Positions 45,842 through 54,231 of a stretch of DNA of 64,000 bases are shown piece by piece. Each line of letters opens with the position of its first letter. The stretch's first letter is position 1. The notes beneath the pieces were generated by a model. It saw only the letters and a program-made list of their open reading frames with translations. It was not told the origin of the DNA and made no database searches. The DNA is from Allocoleopsis franciscana PCC 7113. Its GTDB lineage: Bacteria; Cyanobacteriota; Cyanobacteriia; Cyanobacteriales; Coleofasciculaceae. Position numbers and translations under genes: made by a program. The DNA lies in NCBI RefSeq assembly GCF_000317515.1, contig NC_019738.1, forward strand, positions 6,474,001-6,538,000, read 5' to 3'.

Positions 45842-48496
45842 GTGGATGAATCTGTAGACACCAAGGCGATGAACGCTAACACGTCTCAATCTTCTGTCCC
45901 CTCCATACCCTGGGATGTTCCCCCCCTGGTTTTGTTAAGTCCCGAACAGCAAGTTCAATTTCAAAATCAAGCTCAGACTCGCCGCTACACCCTTGGGGAA
46001 AAGATTTGGTCTACTGATAGTCCAGGAGAGCTGTTTTTAGTTGTGGCGGGAAAGGTGCGCTTAAGGGAAGAAGGGGCGCGTCAACCGCTAGCCACATTGG
46101 GCGTGGGGGATTGGTTCGGGGACTGGCTCCAGCTTTCCGGAGCATTCAAAGCCGTTGCTTCTGGCAAAGAAGTAATAGTGGTGTGTTGGGATAGAGCACT
46201 TTGGCAGGACGTATTGTCACCCGATATCGAACGGTTTTGGCATCAAACGCGATTGCGCCTCGTTCCCCCAAGCGCCGATGCCCCTCAACCTATTTCCGGT
46301 TACCCGTTTGTCTCTACCCTCAATACCGCTGCGGGTTGCTTGACAATGGTGGCACAGCAACTCTCGAATCCAGCCCAACTGGACTGGGTGCAACGCCAGT
46401 TGCGAGGACAACAGCCAAAACACCTGGTAGAGGCGGGTGAAAAATTAGGACTCCAGTTGAGACGCTTGCAGACAACTTGGAGTGACTTGCGGCAGCTTAC
46501 ATTCCCCGCTTTGATGCGATGGAATCGGGGAACTGGGGGTAGAGGGCAAGGAGGACAAGGAGGACAAGGGGGACAAGGGGGACAAGAAAGTGAAATCACT
46601 CCCGCCCTCTCCGATTCCCCTGAGTGGGTTGTGGTGTATGGAGTAAGGGGCGATCGCCTAATCATCGCCAACCCCCTTAACCCCGATCGCACTTGCGAAA
46701 GTCTGCCCCAGTCACTGGTTGAGGCGGCTTGGGATGGGCAGTTATGGCAAGTGGAACTCATCCAAAAACAGGACAAATTTAGCCTAGCCTGGTTTTTGCC
46801 AGCGGTTTGGCACTATCGCCGATTGTTAGGGGAAGTTCTATTCGCCTCATTCACCTTGCAGTTATTGGGGTTAGCGACGCCCATCCTGACTCAGGTGATT
46901 ATTGACAAAGTGATGGTGCAGGGTAGCTTACCCACCTTGGATGTGATGGCGATCGCGCTTTTGAGTGTTGCCATCTTTGAAGCTATTCTCGGCATCCTAC
47001 GGCTATTCATCTTTACCCACACCGCCCGACGCCTGGATTTGAGCTTATCCGCTCAAGTCTTTCGGCACTTGATGCGTCTCCCTTTAGCTTATTTTGAGGC
47101 ACGTCGGGTCGGAGATACGGTAGCACGGGTGCAGGAACTGGAAAACATCCGGCAGTTTCTCACCGGAACAGCCCTGACAGTCATCTTAGACAGCATTTTT
47201 GCAGTCGTTTATCTGGCATTGATGTTTTATTACAATGCCCAACTTACCTTGGTTGCATTGGCGGTTATTCCCCTATTTGCCATTCTGACCCTTGTTTCTA
47301 CACCAATACTCCGCAACTGGCTCAATGAAACCTTTAATCGTAGTGCAGATAGTCAATCGTTTTTGGTGGAAACGATTACAGGCATTCACTCAGTGAAAGC
47401 TCATGCGGCAGAACGAACGGCACGCGATCGCTGGGAGGGTTTGTTTGCTCGCTACATCCGCACCGGTTTTCGCGCCTCTACAACTTCTAATATTAGTAAT
47501 AACATCGGCACCTTCTTAACTAATTTCTCCTATCTCCTCATCCTCTGGTTTGGAGCCAAATTAGTGATTGATCAGAAGCTCACGATTGGCCAACTGGTCG
47601 CTTTTCAAATGCTTTCAGGTCGCATGACTGGGCCACTTCTACGGTTAGTACAACTGTGGCAAAATCTCCAACAAGTCTTGCTTTCGGTAGACCGGATTGG
47701 CGATATCCTCAATGTTGCCTCGGAAGCAGAACCCGGAAGTGGTTTAGTACTCCCCACCCTGAAAGGACAGGTAACCTTTGACCAAATCTTCTTCCGTTAC
47801 CGCCCGAACCAAGAAGCCATTTTGCGGGGAATTTCTTTTACTACAGAACCTGGAATGTTTGTTGGGATTGTGGGTAGGAGTGGTTCAGGGAAAAGTACCC
47901 TGTCTAAACTGTTGCAACGCCTTTATCAAGCAGAGTCGGGTCGTATTCTGATTGATGGCTTCGATCTGAAAAGTGCAGATTTGGCTTCTTTAAGGCAACA
48001 AATTGGGGTTGTGCTCCAAGAGGACTTTCTCTTCAACGGTTCTATCTTGGAAAATATCACCCTCGGCAACCCCGACATTAGTGCAGAACAGGTGGTAGAA
48101 GCGGCACGATTGGCGGTTGCCCATGACTTTATCAGTGAAATGCCCCAAGGTTATGAAACCAATGTGGGAGAGAGGGGTACAGCTTTATCAGGGGGACAGC
48201 GGCAACGCATTGCTTTGGCGCGTTTGTTCTTGTCTCAAGCACCCATCTTGATTTTGGATGAAGCAACTAGCGCTTTGGATAGTGAGACAGAGCAACAGGT
48301 ATTACAAAACATTCAACGAATCTCTCAAAATCGTACTGTCTTCTTAATCGCCCACCGTTTTGCTCCCCTGAAACGCGCTGACTTGATTCTGGTGTTGGAA
48401 AAGGGTGTGATTGCCGAAAAGGGTACCCACACGGAGCTGTTGCAGCAGAAGGGGCTTTATTGGTCGCTGTATCAACGTCAACAATCAGCGGTGTAG
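45842..48496 (+). CDS. Type I secretion ABC transporter with cNMP-binding and degenerate C39-like domains
   Basis: Domain order: cyclic-nucleotide-binding-like domain (about 30-130; YTLGEKIWSTDS, LGVGDWFGDW), C39 peptidase-like domain (about 150-295), six-helix membrane domain (about 310-600) and nucleotide-binding domain with Walker A GRSGSGKS (about 678), LSGGQRQR and Walker B ILILDEATSALD. In the C39 domain the segment aligned with the catalytic DCG reads NTAAGCLTM, so the active Cys is replaced and the domain is probably a docking (CLD) domain as in HlyB. A Gly-Gln repeat splits this domain. The exporter works in the cytoplasmic membrane as a homodimer, normally with an HlyD-type adaptor and an outer-membrane channel; neither is in this window. 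GTG 45842 is followed by ATG 45869, a possible alternative. Operon with the PPIase. Confidence 0.95.
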   Translation: MDESVDTKAMNANTSQSSVPSIPWDVPPLVLLSPEQQVQFQNQAQTRRYTLGEKIWSTDSPGELFLVVAGKVRLREEGARQPLATLGVGDWFGDWLQLSGAFKAVASGKEVIVVCWDRALWQDVLSPDIERFWHQTRLRLVPPSADAPQPISGYPFVSTLNTAAGCLTMVAQQLSNPAQLDWVQRQLRGQQPKHLVEAGEKLGLQLRRLQTTWSDLRQLTFPALMRWNRGTGGRGQGGQGGQGGQGGQESEITPALSDSPEWVVVYGVRGDRLIIANPLNPDRTCESLPQSLVEAAWDGQLWQVELIQKQDKFSLAWFLPAVWHYRRLLGEVLFASFTLQLLGLATPILTQVIIDKVMVQGSLPTLDVMAIALLSVAIFEAILGILRLFIFTHTARRLDLSLSAQVFRHLMRLPLAYFEARRVGDTVARVQELENIRQFLTGTALTVILDSIFAVVYLALMFYYNAQLTLVALAVIPLFAILTLVSTPILRNWLNETFNRSADSQSFLVETITGIHSVKAHAAERTARDRWEGLFARYIRTGFRASTTSNISNNIGTFLTNFSYLLILWFGAKLVIDQKLTIGQLVAFQMLSGRMTGPLLRLVQLWQNLQQVLLSVDRIGDILNVASEAEPGSGLVLPTLKGQVTFDQIFFRYRPNQEAILRGISFTTEPGMFVGIVGRSGSGKSTLSKLLQRLYQAESGRILIDGFDLKSADLASLRQQIGVVLQEDFLFNGSILENITLGNPDISAEQVVEAARLAVAHDFISEMPQGYETNVGERGTALSGGQRQRIALARLFLSQAPILILDEATSALDSETEQQVLQNIQRISQNRTVFLIAHRFAPLKRADLILVLEKGVIAEKGTHTELLQQKGLYWSLYQRQQSAV
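46545..46586. repeat. 9-bp minisatellite encoding GGQ repeats in the ABC transporter
   Basis: Copies of GGACAAGGA/GGACAAGGG in tandem encode GQGGQGGQGGQGGQ. It is in frame and lies in a loop of the C39-like domain. The copy number is likely to vary between strains. Confidence 0.88.
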
Positions 48497-48882
48497 ACGA
48501 CGACCTGCACCCAAATACCTTAGAACTACAGGGATGCTCTAGCGGAACACCTTAACAGCTATATTCCCTAAGGCAATAACAGCGCCAAAATCTCTCTCTG
48601 GTATGTGGTTGAAAGATAAAGCTTTATAAAAAATTACAATGAGAGAATAAAAGATTTGATGAAGCTCATTAGTATTCGGTAATACAAATTAAGAAGTGTG
48701 TGCAAAATAATCATATATCCTGGCGTTGAGTGGCTGAAAAGCTTGGTCGAACGCAGGCTTTTTTCTCATTCTCTTTGGCTTTCTTCTTCTGGTCGCTGTT
48801 GTCAAGAGAAGATGAGGGATTAGCGGTTTTTCAATAAAAACAGTATAAATACTTATCAGAACTTGGTTTAGAGCGAGTGGCT
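48497..48882. other. Spacer of about 390 bp between exporter and subtilase
   Basis: No gene. A hairpin (AAAAGC 48737-48742 with GCTTTT 48757-48762, running into a T-run) looks like a Rho-independent terminator, although it is some 240 bp after the exporter stop. A TATAAAT at about 48843-48849 may be the -10 element for the subtilase. Confidence 0.5.
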
Positions 48883-51150
48883 ATGAAACGTAATTCCTAT
48901 TCCGCATCTGCAAGCTGTTTCTGCTCTCATAGCTCTGACCTTTTGAGTTCCTCCTCAGGATGGAACATGCGTCCGGGGGAATTACAAGACCCCCTACACT
49001 CTGGCAATACGCTGATCAGCTCGAGTTCTGCTCTCTCCACAGTGATACCCGATCCTGGTAGCGGTCCAGGACAAGCTTTTAATATTGGTACTCTTAAAGG
49101 CAATCATAGTCAGACATTCACAGATGTTGTCAGCAGTACTGACTTGAATGACTACTACCGATTGGATTTGAGTTCTCCCGGCAGTTTAAGTCTCGAACTC
49201 ACGGGACTGAGCGCTGATGCAAATTTACAACTGTTCAATAGTAATAACACTCTGATTGGCAGTTCTGCCCAGTTAGGTAACCTTACAGAGGCCATTAATC
49301 TCTCCGGATTGACAGCAGGCACGTATTACATTGATGTCCATCCGTCCCCGTCCAGTGCTGGTACGAACTATACCCTAAATTTGTCTACTTCCCTAGAAAG
49401 TGAACCCAGCGAACTCTTGCCGAGTGCGACGAGTAGCATGAATGCGGTTACCTCAGGGGTTAGTACCGACACCAGTAGCGCTCTCGCGACCAACTTTAGT
49501 GTCATTGATGCATCGGGGGATAGCACTGCGTATAGCGTCTTTCAGGGGGGAGCGATACGTGTTAGCTATGACTTTCAAAATGTGGCTTCGTTGTCGAGTG
49601 TTCGGTTAGAAGCCTTGAGTAGCAGTAGCGTTGTCTCAACGTTAGGGACTTGGAGTGGAGCGAGCCTATCCAGCGCTTTAGTTAATCTTGCCAGCTTTTC
49701 GACGTTAACGGCGGGTAATTATCAGCTACGCGCGGTGATTCAAACCACCGGTGGACAAGAATTCTTGGCGGCTACTCAATCGATGAGTATTGTGTCCAAT
49801 ACCCGTATTAATGGCACGTTTGCTGCTGATACGCTGAATTACTCAGCCGGGTTGGGAAATGGAGCCATCATTCTGGGACGTGGGGGTACAGATACCCTCA
49901 ATTTAGGAGCGGCGGGTCTTTCTGCGGCTAACATTACCAGTATCAACGGACTTAGCCTCAGTGCGTTCAATCCCTTATCTGGCTCAACGGCAAATCAAGC
50001 CATTTATGGCGGTACAGCCTTTGATTACCTGACTCTTTCCGATGGTCGAGAAATTTACTTTCAGGGGATTGAATTCCTCCAGTTTGCCAATGGGTCAACC
50101 TTAGAGTTACAAGTTCACCCAAACGATACTTACTTTGGTTCTCAGTGGAATTTAGCGGTTTCTGATGTACCGAGTGCGTGGCGCTATAGTCAAGGAGCGA
50201 GTAATGTTTTGCTCGTTTCTCTAGATACAGGACTCGCTGTAGGAGCCAATGGTTTGGTGAATACGGTTGACATTGCCACTAATCGCTTGACTTCTTATTA
50301 TTGGCCTTGGGCGAACGACGACTTCAATGATTATGGTCACGGACATGCTGCGATCAGTATCATGGGTGGTACGGCTAACAACGCTTCCGGTACGGCGGGG
50401 ATTAATTGGAACAGTCCCGTATATGTCAATGACGTGTATGGGGGTAACGGAGTAGGATGGCGATTAACGTTACAGAGTGCGATCGCCAATGCGATTAACT
50501 ATGCACGAACCTACAATATGAAGGTGGTTTTCCAAGGGGGTATTCAGGGAGATGGCTGGCTGAATGATGGTGGTACACAGGCACAACTTGAACAGTTGAT
50601 TCAAGCCAACTCGGATATCGCTACCTTTGCCATTGCCGCAGGAAATGGTGGCCCTGGTGGGAATTTATCTGATCCAAACTATCTAACCAGTGTGAGTGGT
50701 GTTGCCAAACTGGAGACGGCTTATAGTAATGTGATGTCTGTTGGTGCACTTCAGTATCAAGGCACCAATGCGGTGAATGGCATCACAAATGCTACGGCTG
50801 TGGATCTGGCAGCCTACTCCAATCGCGGCTCTAATTTAACGTTGGTAGCCGCCACTGATTCTCCAGTTATGGATCAATTTGGGAACTTCGTCTATTTCAA
50901 CGAAACCTCTGCGGCTAATCCCAATTTAGCGGGTATTGCTTCTTTGGTGTGGAGTGTCAACTCTACACTAACGGGAGGACAAGTCCGCCAGATCTTAACC
51001 GATACAGCAATGGATTTGGGAACACTGGGTCGGGATAATACGTTTGGTTATGGTTTGGTGAATGCTGATGCGGCGGTTCGTCGTGCAGCGGCGCTACAGC
51101 GTAACGCTGAGGTGGCTAATCTCTATGCTGGTACCTCATTGTACGTGTAA
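48883..51150 (+). CDS. S8-family (subtilisin-like) peptidase with N-terminal PPC domain, divergent active-site motifs
   Basis: No Sec signal peptide. Residues about 65-165 form a pre-peptidase PPC domain (FTDVVSSTDLNDYYRLDLS, GTYYIDVHPSP). Next comes a beta-rich region with a calcium-type hemolysin-like flavour (INGTFAADTLNYSAGLGNG, GRGGTDTLNLG). The peptidase domain is at about 430-735. Its triad can be placed: D448 in SLDTG, H486 in YGHGH, S676 in NETSAANPNLAG, with oxyanion Asn in AIAAGNGG. The usual HGTHVAG and GTSMAAPH strings are strongly altered. No signal peptide and proximity to a type I exporter suggest it is a type I substrate (inference). Start at ATG 48883; GTG 48877 is also possible. 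Confidence 0.88.
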   Translation: MKRNSYSASASCFCSHSSDLLSSSSGWNMRPGELQDPLHSGNTLISSSSALSTVIPDPGSGPGQAFNIGTLKGNHSQTFTDVVSSTDLNDYYRLDLSSPGSLSLELTGLSADANLQLFNSNNTLIGSSAQLGNLTEAINLSGLTAGTYYIDVHPSPSSAGTNYTLNLSTSLESEPSELLPSATSSMNAVTSGVSTDTSSALATNFSVIDASGDSTAYSVFQGGAIRVSYDFQNVASLSSVRLEALSSSSVVSTLGTWSGASLSSALVNLASFSTLTAGNYQLRAVIQTTGGQEFLAATQSMSIVSNTRINGTFAADTLNYSAGLGNGAIILGRGGTDTLNLGAAGLSAANITSINGLSLSAFNPLSGSTANQAIYGGTAFDYLTLSDGREIYFQGIEFLQFANGSTLELQVHPNDTYFGSQWNLAVSDVPSAWRYSQGASNVLLVSLDTGLAVGANGLVNTVDIATNRLTSYYWPWANDDFNDYGHGHAAISIMGGTANNASGTAGINWNSPVYVNDVYGGNGVGWRLTLQSAIANAINYARTYNMKVVFQGGIQGDGWLNDGGTQAQLEQLIQANSDIATFAIAAGNGGPGGNLSDPNYLTSVSGVAKLETAYSNVMSVGALQYQGTNAVNGITNATAVDLAAYSNRGSNLTLVAATDSPVMDQFGNFVYFNETSAANPNLAGIASLVWSVNSTLTGGQVRQILTDTAMDLGTLGRDNTFGYGLVNADAAVRRAAALQRNAEVANLYAGTSLYV

Positions 51151-51195
51151 GGGCAATATTGCTCACAAGCGTGAAATTCAACCCCGGAGATCATT

Positions 51196-51225
51196 AAAAA
51201 GGGCGACTTATCTTCCCGCCTTTTT
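51196..51225. terminator. Rho-independent terminator after the subtilase (convergent genes)
   Basis: AAAAAGG and CG (51196-51205, one bulged G) pair with CGCCTTTTT (51217-51225), ending in a T-run. It serves the subtilase and possibly the convergent lysozyme-like gene. Confidence 0.8.
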
Positions 51226-51230
51226 CTAAC

Positions 51231-51869
51231 TCACCCAGATTTCTTCAACTCTTCCTTCAACATCCGTTGATAAATCGTGGGTAAGTATCCCGACATGGAA
51301 TTCGTCTCTATTCCATAACCTAAACTTGTCCAGGTTCCCGACAGCCGACGCAAGACATCATTCACTCTTCCCTTACGGAGTTGTGTAGAAATATCGACTC
51401 CCCAAGCGTTTTTATCACTCAACCATCGGTAAACCACAGCATCCTGATACTCCGGCTGAAAGCCATAGTTTCGCCAAAATAAAAAACCCGAAGGTTGGGG
51501 ATGATAGCGCTGCGCCATCTTATCCCAGGTGGTATTAAGAAACTGATACCGTCCCGCCGCTGTTGTACAGTTGCCCACATTCGGGCCAGCTACAATCCGG
51601 ACACAACGGTTCGGATGACGGCTCAAATCCCAGGCGCGATCGCCGCCATAGAGGAGTGTATACGGTTGAGAGTCATTCGCTTCACTTGCTGTGATCGTTC
51701 GCATCAAAGCACGAATGTAGGGATCGCCCCCCTGCATCACCAAGGGAGGTGTCCCATAAGCACTTTTGGGATAATGGGGATACAAGCGTTGTACCCAATT
51801 GCCTTTAGAGAGCTCAAACAGCATGACTGCGATCGCTAAGGCACCAATTTTTGCAAGTAGATTTTTCAA
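51231..51869 (-). CDS. Lambda-endolysin-like glycoside hydrolase (GH104 type), membrane-anchored or exported
   Basis: One N-terminal hydrophobic segment (LLAKIGALAIAVMLFEL) is a signal or anchor. The catalytic domain (about 50-205) has the lambda R protein layout: YIRALMRTITASEAND (likely catalytic Glu in ASEAND), YTLLYGGDRAWD, HPNRCV, and the very characteristic TAAGRYQFLNTTWDKMA. Such enzymes cleave peptidoglycan glycan strands as lytic transglycosylases. It is chromosomal and not surrounded by phage genes; similar genes are common in cyanobacteria, so a cell-wall role is more likely than lysis. Convergent with the subtilase. Family assignment is from motifs. Confidence 0.88.
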   Translation of the reverse strand: MKNLLAKIGALAIAVMLFELSKGNWVQRLYPHYPKSAYGTPPLVMQGGDPYIRALMRTITASEANDSQPYTLLYGGDRAWDLSRHPNRCVRIVAGPNVGNCTTAAGRYQFLNTTWDKMAQRYHPQPSGFLFWRNYGFQPEYQDAVVYRWLSDKNAWGVDISTQLRKGRVNDVLRRLSGTWTSLGYGIETNSMSGYLPTIYQRMLKEELKKSG

Positions 51870-52010
51870 GGCAAATCTGGAGAAAAATCTTTTTTTGAAT
51901 TTTAAGCTAATTAATTTTAGCCAGGGTGATGGATGTACCCCATTGAATGCACTTCATCGGCTCAAAAACAAGTGCAAGTGTTGCCCGTTGAACAGAGATG
52001 ATCTAACCCA

Positions 52011-52670
52011 TCAGACCACTTTAGCAAATAGCTGATCCCAGCTTTGATCAGGAACCTCTGGCTTAGCAACGACTTCTACAATTTTATTCCGTGCTTCCGA
52101 TTGTGACAGTGCCTCGACACAAACTTGTGCCACTTTTGTCCGAGGAATACTGCCGTCAAATAGTGTATCTGCCGATGACATCACAACCGGGTCTGGGTTA
52201 TCTTCATTCTTGAGGCCCCCAGGTCGCACAATCGTATAAGTCAAGCCACTTTGGGTAAGGTATTCCTCCGCTTGCTTCTTCCATACCAGAATCAGCCAAA
52301 ACAGGTTGAGTGGATGGAAAAGTTGGGATACACACAGAGAAGAGACCATAACAAAGTGTTCAATGCCTTTGCTCTTGGCTACGTCTACCAAGTTTTTCGT
52401 ACCCTCATAGTCTACTTTGTAAGGCCCCGTGGGATCGAGACTGGGTTTGGCACCCGTCGCTGACAAAATGACTGTACAATCTGCGATCGCCGCACTAAGA
52501 CTCTCTGGTTTTAACACATCTCCTACGATCAGTTCGGCTTGGGGAGGCAGAATTTCTTTCGCTGTTTCCAAGTTCCGAACTAACGCCCGAACCGGAATAT
52601 TGCGCTTAACTAATTCTTGTACAATCCGTCGTCCTGTCTCGCCTGTAGCTCCGGCAACAAATGCTTTCAT
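52011..52670 (-). CDS. NAD(P)-binding atypical SDR-family oxidoreductase (Ycf39/NmrA-like)
   Basis: A Rossmann-fold protein with the start MKAFVAGATGETGRRIV (GxxGxxG-type nucleotide site), then LVRN, GDVLKPESL, VILSATGAKP, HFVMVSSL and YTIVRPGGL. These are the marks of atypical short-chain dehydrogenases of the NAD(P)H-binding, NmrA/Ycf39 group. The classical YxxxK catalytic pair is not clear, so it may be a regulatory or chaperone-like member. Start at 52670 follows the conserved N-terminus; ATG 52685 (MTDRG) is 5 codons upstream. Monocistronic by spacing. Confidence 0.92.
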   Translation of the reverse strand: MKAFVAGATGETGRRIVQELVKRNIPVRALVRNLETAKEILPPQAELIVGDVLKPESLSAAIADCTVILSATGAKPSLDPTGPYKVDYEGTKNLVDVAKSKGIEHFVMVSSLCVSQLFHPLNLFWLILVWKKQAEEYLTQSGLTYTIVRPGGLKNEDNPDPVVMSSADTLFDGSIPRTKVAQVCVEALSQSEARNKIVEVVAKPEVPDQSWDQLFAKVV

Positions 52671-52892
52671 TCCTCTGTCCGTCATTCACTAATGGTTGAC
52701 TACAAGATTCACAAGCTATGCTAGGTGAGCAAGAAATTCTCTCTTTAGCAGTAAACCTTAACTCCTTAATTGTATGAACTTTATAAATGTGTACTCGTCT
52801 TTACCGTAAATTAACGAAACTAAAGTGAAAATTTTTACCGCAAGTGGGAATCCTGAACATAGGTAACAGTCAACCGACATAATGGAACAGGT

Positions 52893-53603
52893 ATGTATTC
52901 ACAATTTGCTGACGATCAACCGTTTGAAGCCCAAAAGACTCATTTGAATGCCCAATCCGGTTTTGCCGAGGCTGACAGTTTAGTGACACCAGTGCCTGAC
53001 TTAACCAGTGAAGTAACTCAGTTTCACAGCTACTTTCAAGACTGTATGGAACTTTATGCTGAAGCGGAGATCGTTACTGCCTATCTAGATGCTCATGAGA
53101 ATTGGTTTACCCGTTGCGCCCAGCCTATGAAGGTAGAATCAATTGCTCAGAATGCCTACGCCTTAGTTGTTGGGCGCTTTGGGTCGTTTGGCTATGAGGT
53201 GGAGCCAAAAATTGGTTTAGAACTGCTTCCTCAAGAAGATAAAATCTACCGAATTCGGACAGTCCCCATCCCCAATTATGTGGCTCCGGGCTATGAGGTT
53301 GATTTCCAAGCGTCTCAAACCTTTGTGGAAGTACCCGCCAGTGAATATTTTCAAAGCTACAAACACAAGGAAGCTTCCCTACCCAAGGCCGTCACTCGTG
53401 TAGAGTGGGAACTGGATCTGAGGGTTGGCATTCGCTTTCCCCGGTTTATCCACAAATTACCGCAGTCATTGATTCAAAGCACAGGCGATAGCCTCATGCG
53501 CCAAGTGGTGAGACAAGTTTCTCGGCGCTTGACGCACAAAGTACAGGAAGACTTTCACTCTAGCTTGGGACTACCCATGCCTAAAAAATTGAAGAGGCGG
53601 TAA
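52893..53603 (+). CDS. DUF1997 family protein
   Basis: A 236-aa soluble protein. The DUF1997 domain runs from about residue 45 to the end: YLDAHENWFTRCAQPMKVE, YALVVGRFGSFGYEVEPKIG, YRIRTVPIPNYVAPGYEVDF, TRVEWELDLRVGIRFPRFI and VQEDFHSSLGLP. The family is found in cyanobacteria and plants (plastid) and is thought to have an SRPBCC-like lipid-binding fold; function unknown. Highly conserved and probably a core gene. Convergent with a DUF4079 gene 45 bp downstream, with heptamer repeats (GGTTGAA) in between at about 53610-53637. Confidence 0.92.
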   Translation: MYSQFADDQPFEAQKTHLNAQSGFAEADSLVTPVPDLTSEVTQFHSYFQDCMELYAEAEIVTAYLDAHENWFTRCAQPMKVESIAQNAYALVVGRFGSFGYEVEPKIGLELLPQEDKIYRIRTVPIPNYVAPGYEVDFQASQTFVEVPASEYFQSYKHKEASLPKAVTRVEWELDLRVGIRFPRFIHKLPQSLIQSTGDSLMRQVVRQVSRRLTHKVQEDFHSSLGLPMPKKLKRR

Positions 53604-53648
53604 GGGGTTGTGGGTTAAGCGGTTGAAGGTTGAACAAGGACAAAAAAG

Positions 53649-54119
53649 CTACATTTTGCTCACAATCCGTTGGACAATTTCTACACCTGTAACAGCCTGC
53701 CAGCCAAATAAGCCCAAAAGAACGACATTTAGAGCAATGTGGGTGAAGCGTGCCCAGTTTTGCCCTTTTTGCATAAACGGGGAGAGAGAGGCAGACATGG
53801 CAATGAGTGCTGTCATGCCTAAACCAGCGAGCAAGTGTGGACCCACAAATAGCTTGCCATTGTTGATGTAGGTAACCGCCATGCCTCCGATCGCACCGAC
53901 AACCATCAGACCGAGTAGCACTGAACCTATTTGATAATGCTTCACGTTATATCGGCCTTTAATCAGCTCTTTCTTGATATCGCCGTCAGCATATCGAGTG
54001 CGTTGGACTTGAATCCCTAAATACAGAGCATAAATTGAGAGCGCTAGTATGACCCACATGATTGTTGGGTGTAGGAATTGAGACCAGACTTTAACCGATT
54101 CGGGAATTGTGAGGTTCAT
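53649..54119 (-). CDS. DUF4079 family integral membrane protein
   Basis: Four membrane segments are visible (about 16-36, 65-85, 92-112, 124-145). The N-terminus FLHPTIMWVILALSIYALYLG and the second helix KHYQIGSVLLGLMVVGAIGGM, with conserved His near each helix, are typical of DUF4079. The conserved His in pairs have been taken to suggest haem binding, but this is not shown. Probably in the thylakoid or plasma membrane. Convergent with the DUF1997 gene. The start at 54119 fits the family. Confidence 0.92.
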   Translation of the reverse strand: MNLTIPESVKVWSQFLHPTIMWVILALSIYALYLGIQVQRTRYADGDIKKELIKGRYNVKHYQIGSVLLGLMVVGAIGGMAVTYINNGKLFVGPHLLAGLGMTALIAMSASLSPFMQKGQNWARFTHIALNVVLLGLFGWQAVTGVEIVQRIVSKM

Positions 54120-54231
54120 AGGATTGGAGAGAGCCGTTTAAGAATCTTGATAAAACTTAACTTAGCATAGGTGTCATTTTCTCTAAAGTCTGATTAGCTC
54201 TCAATCGCATATCTATCTAGGAGCGATAACG

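Noticed and set aside
51231-51869. Prophage remnant, suggested by the lambda-lysozyme-like gene
   Set aside because: No holin, integrase, att site or other phage genes nearby; similar chromosomal genes are usual in cyanobacteria.
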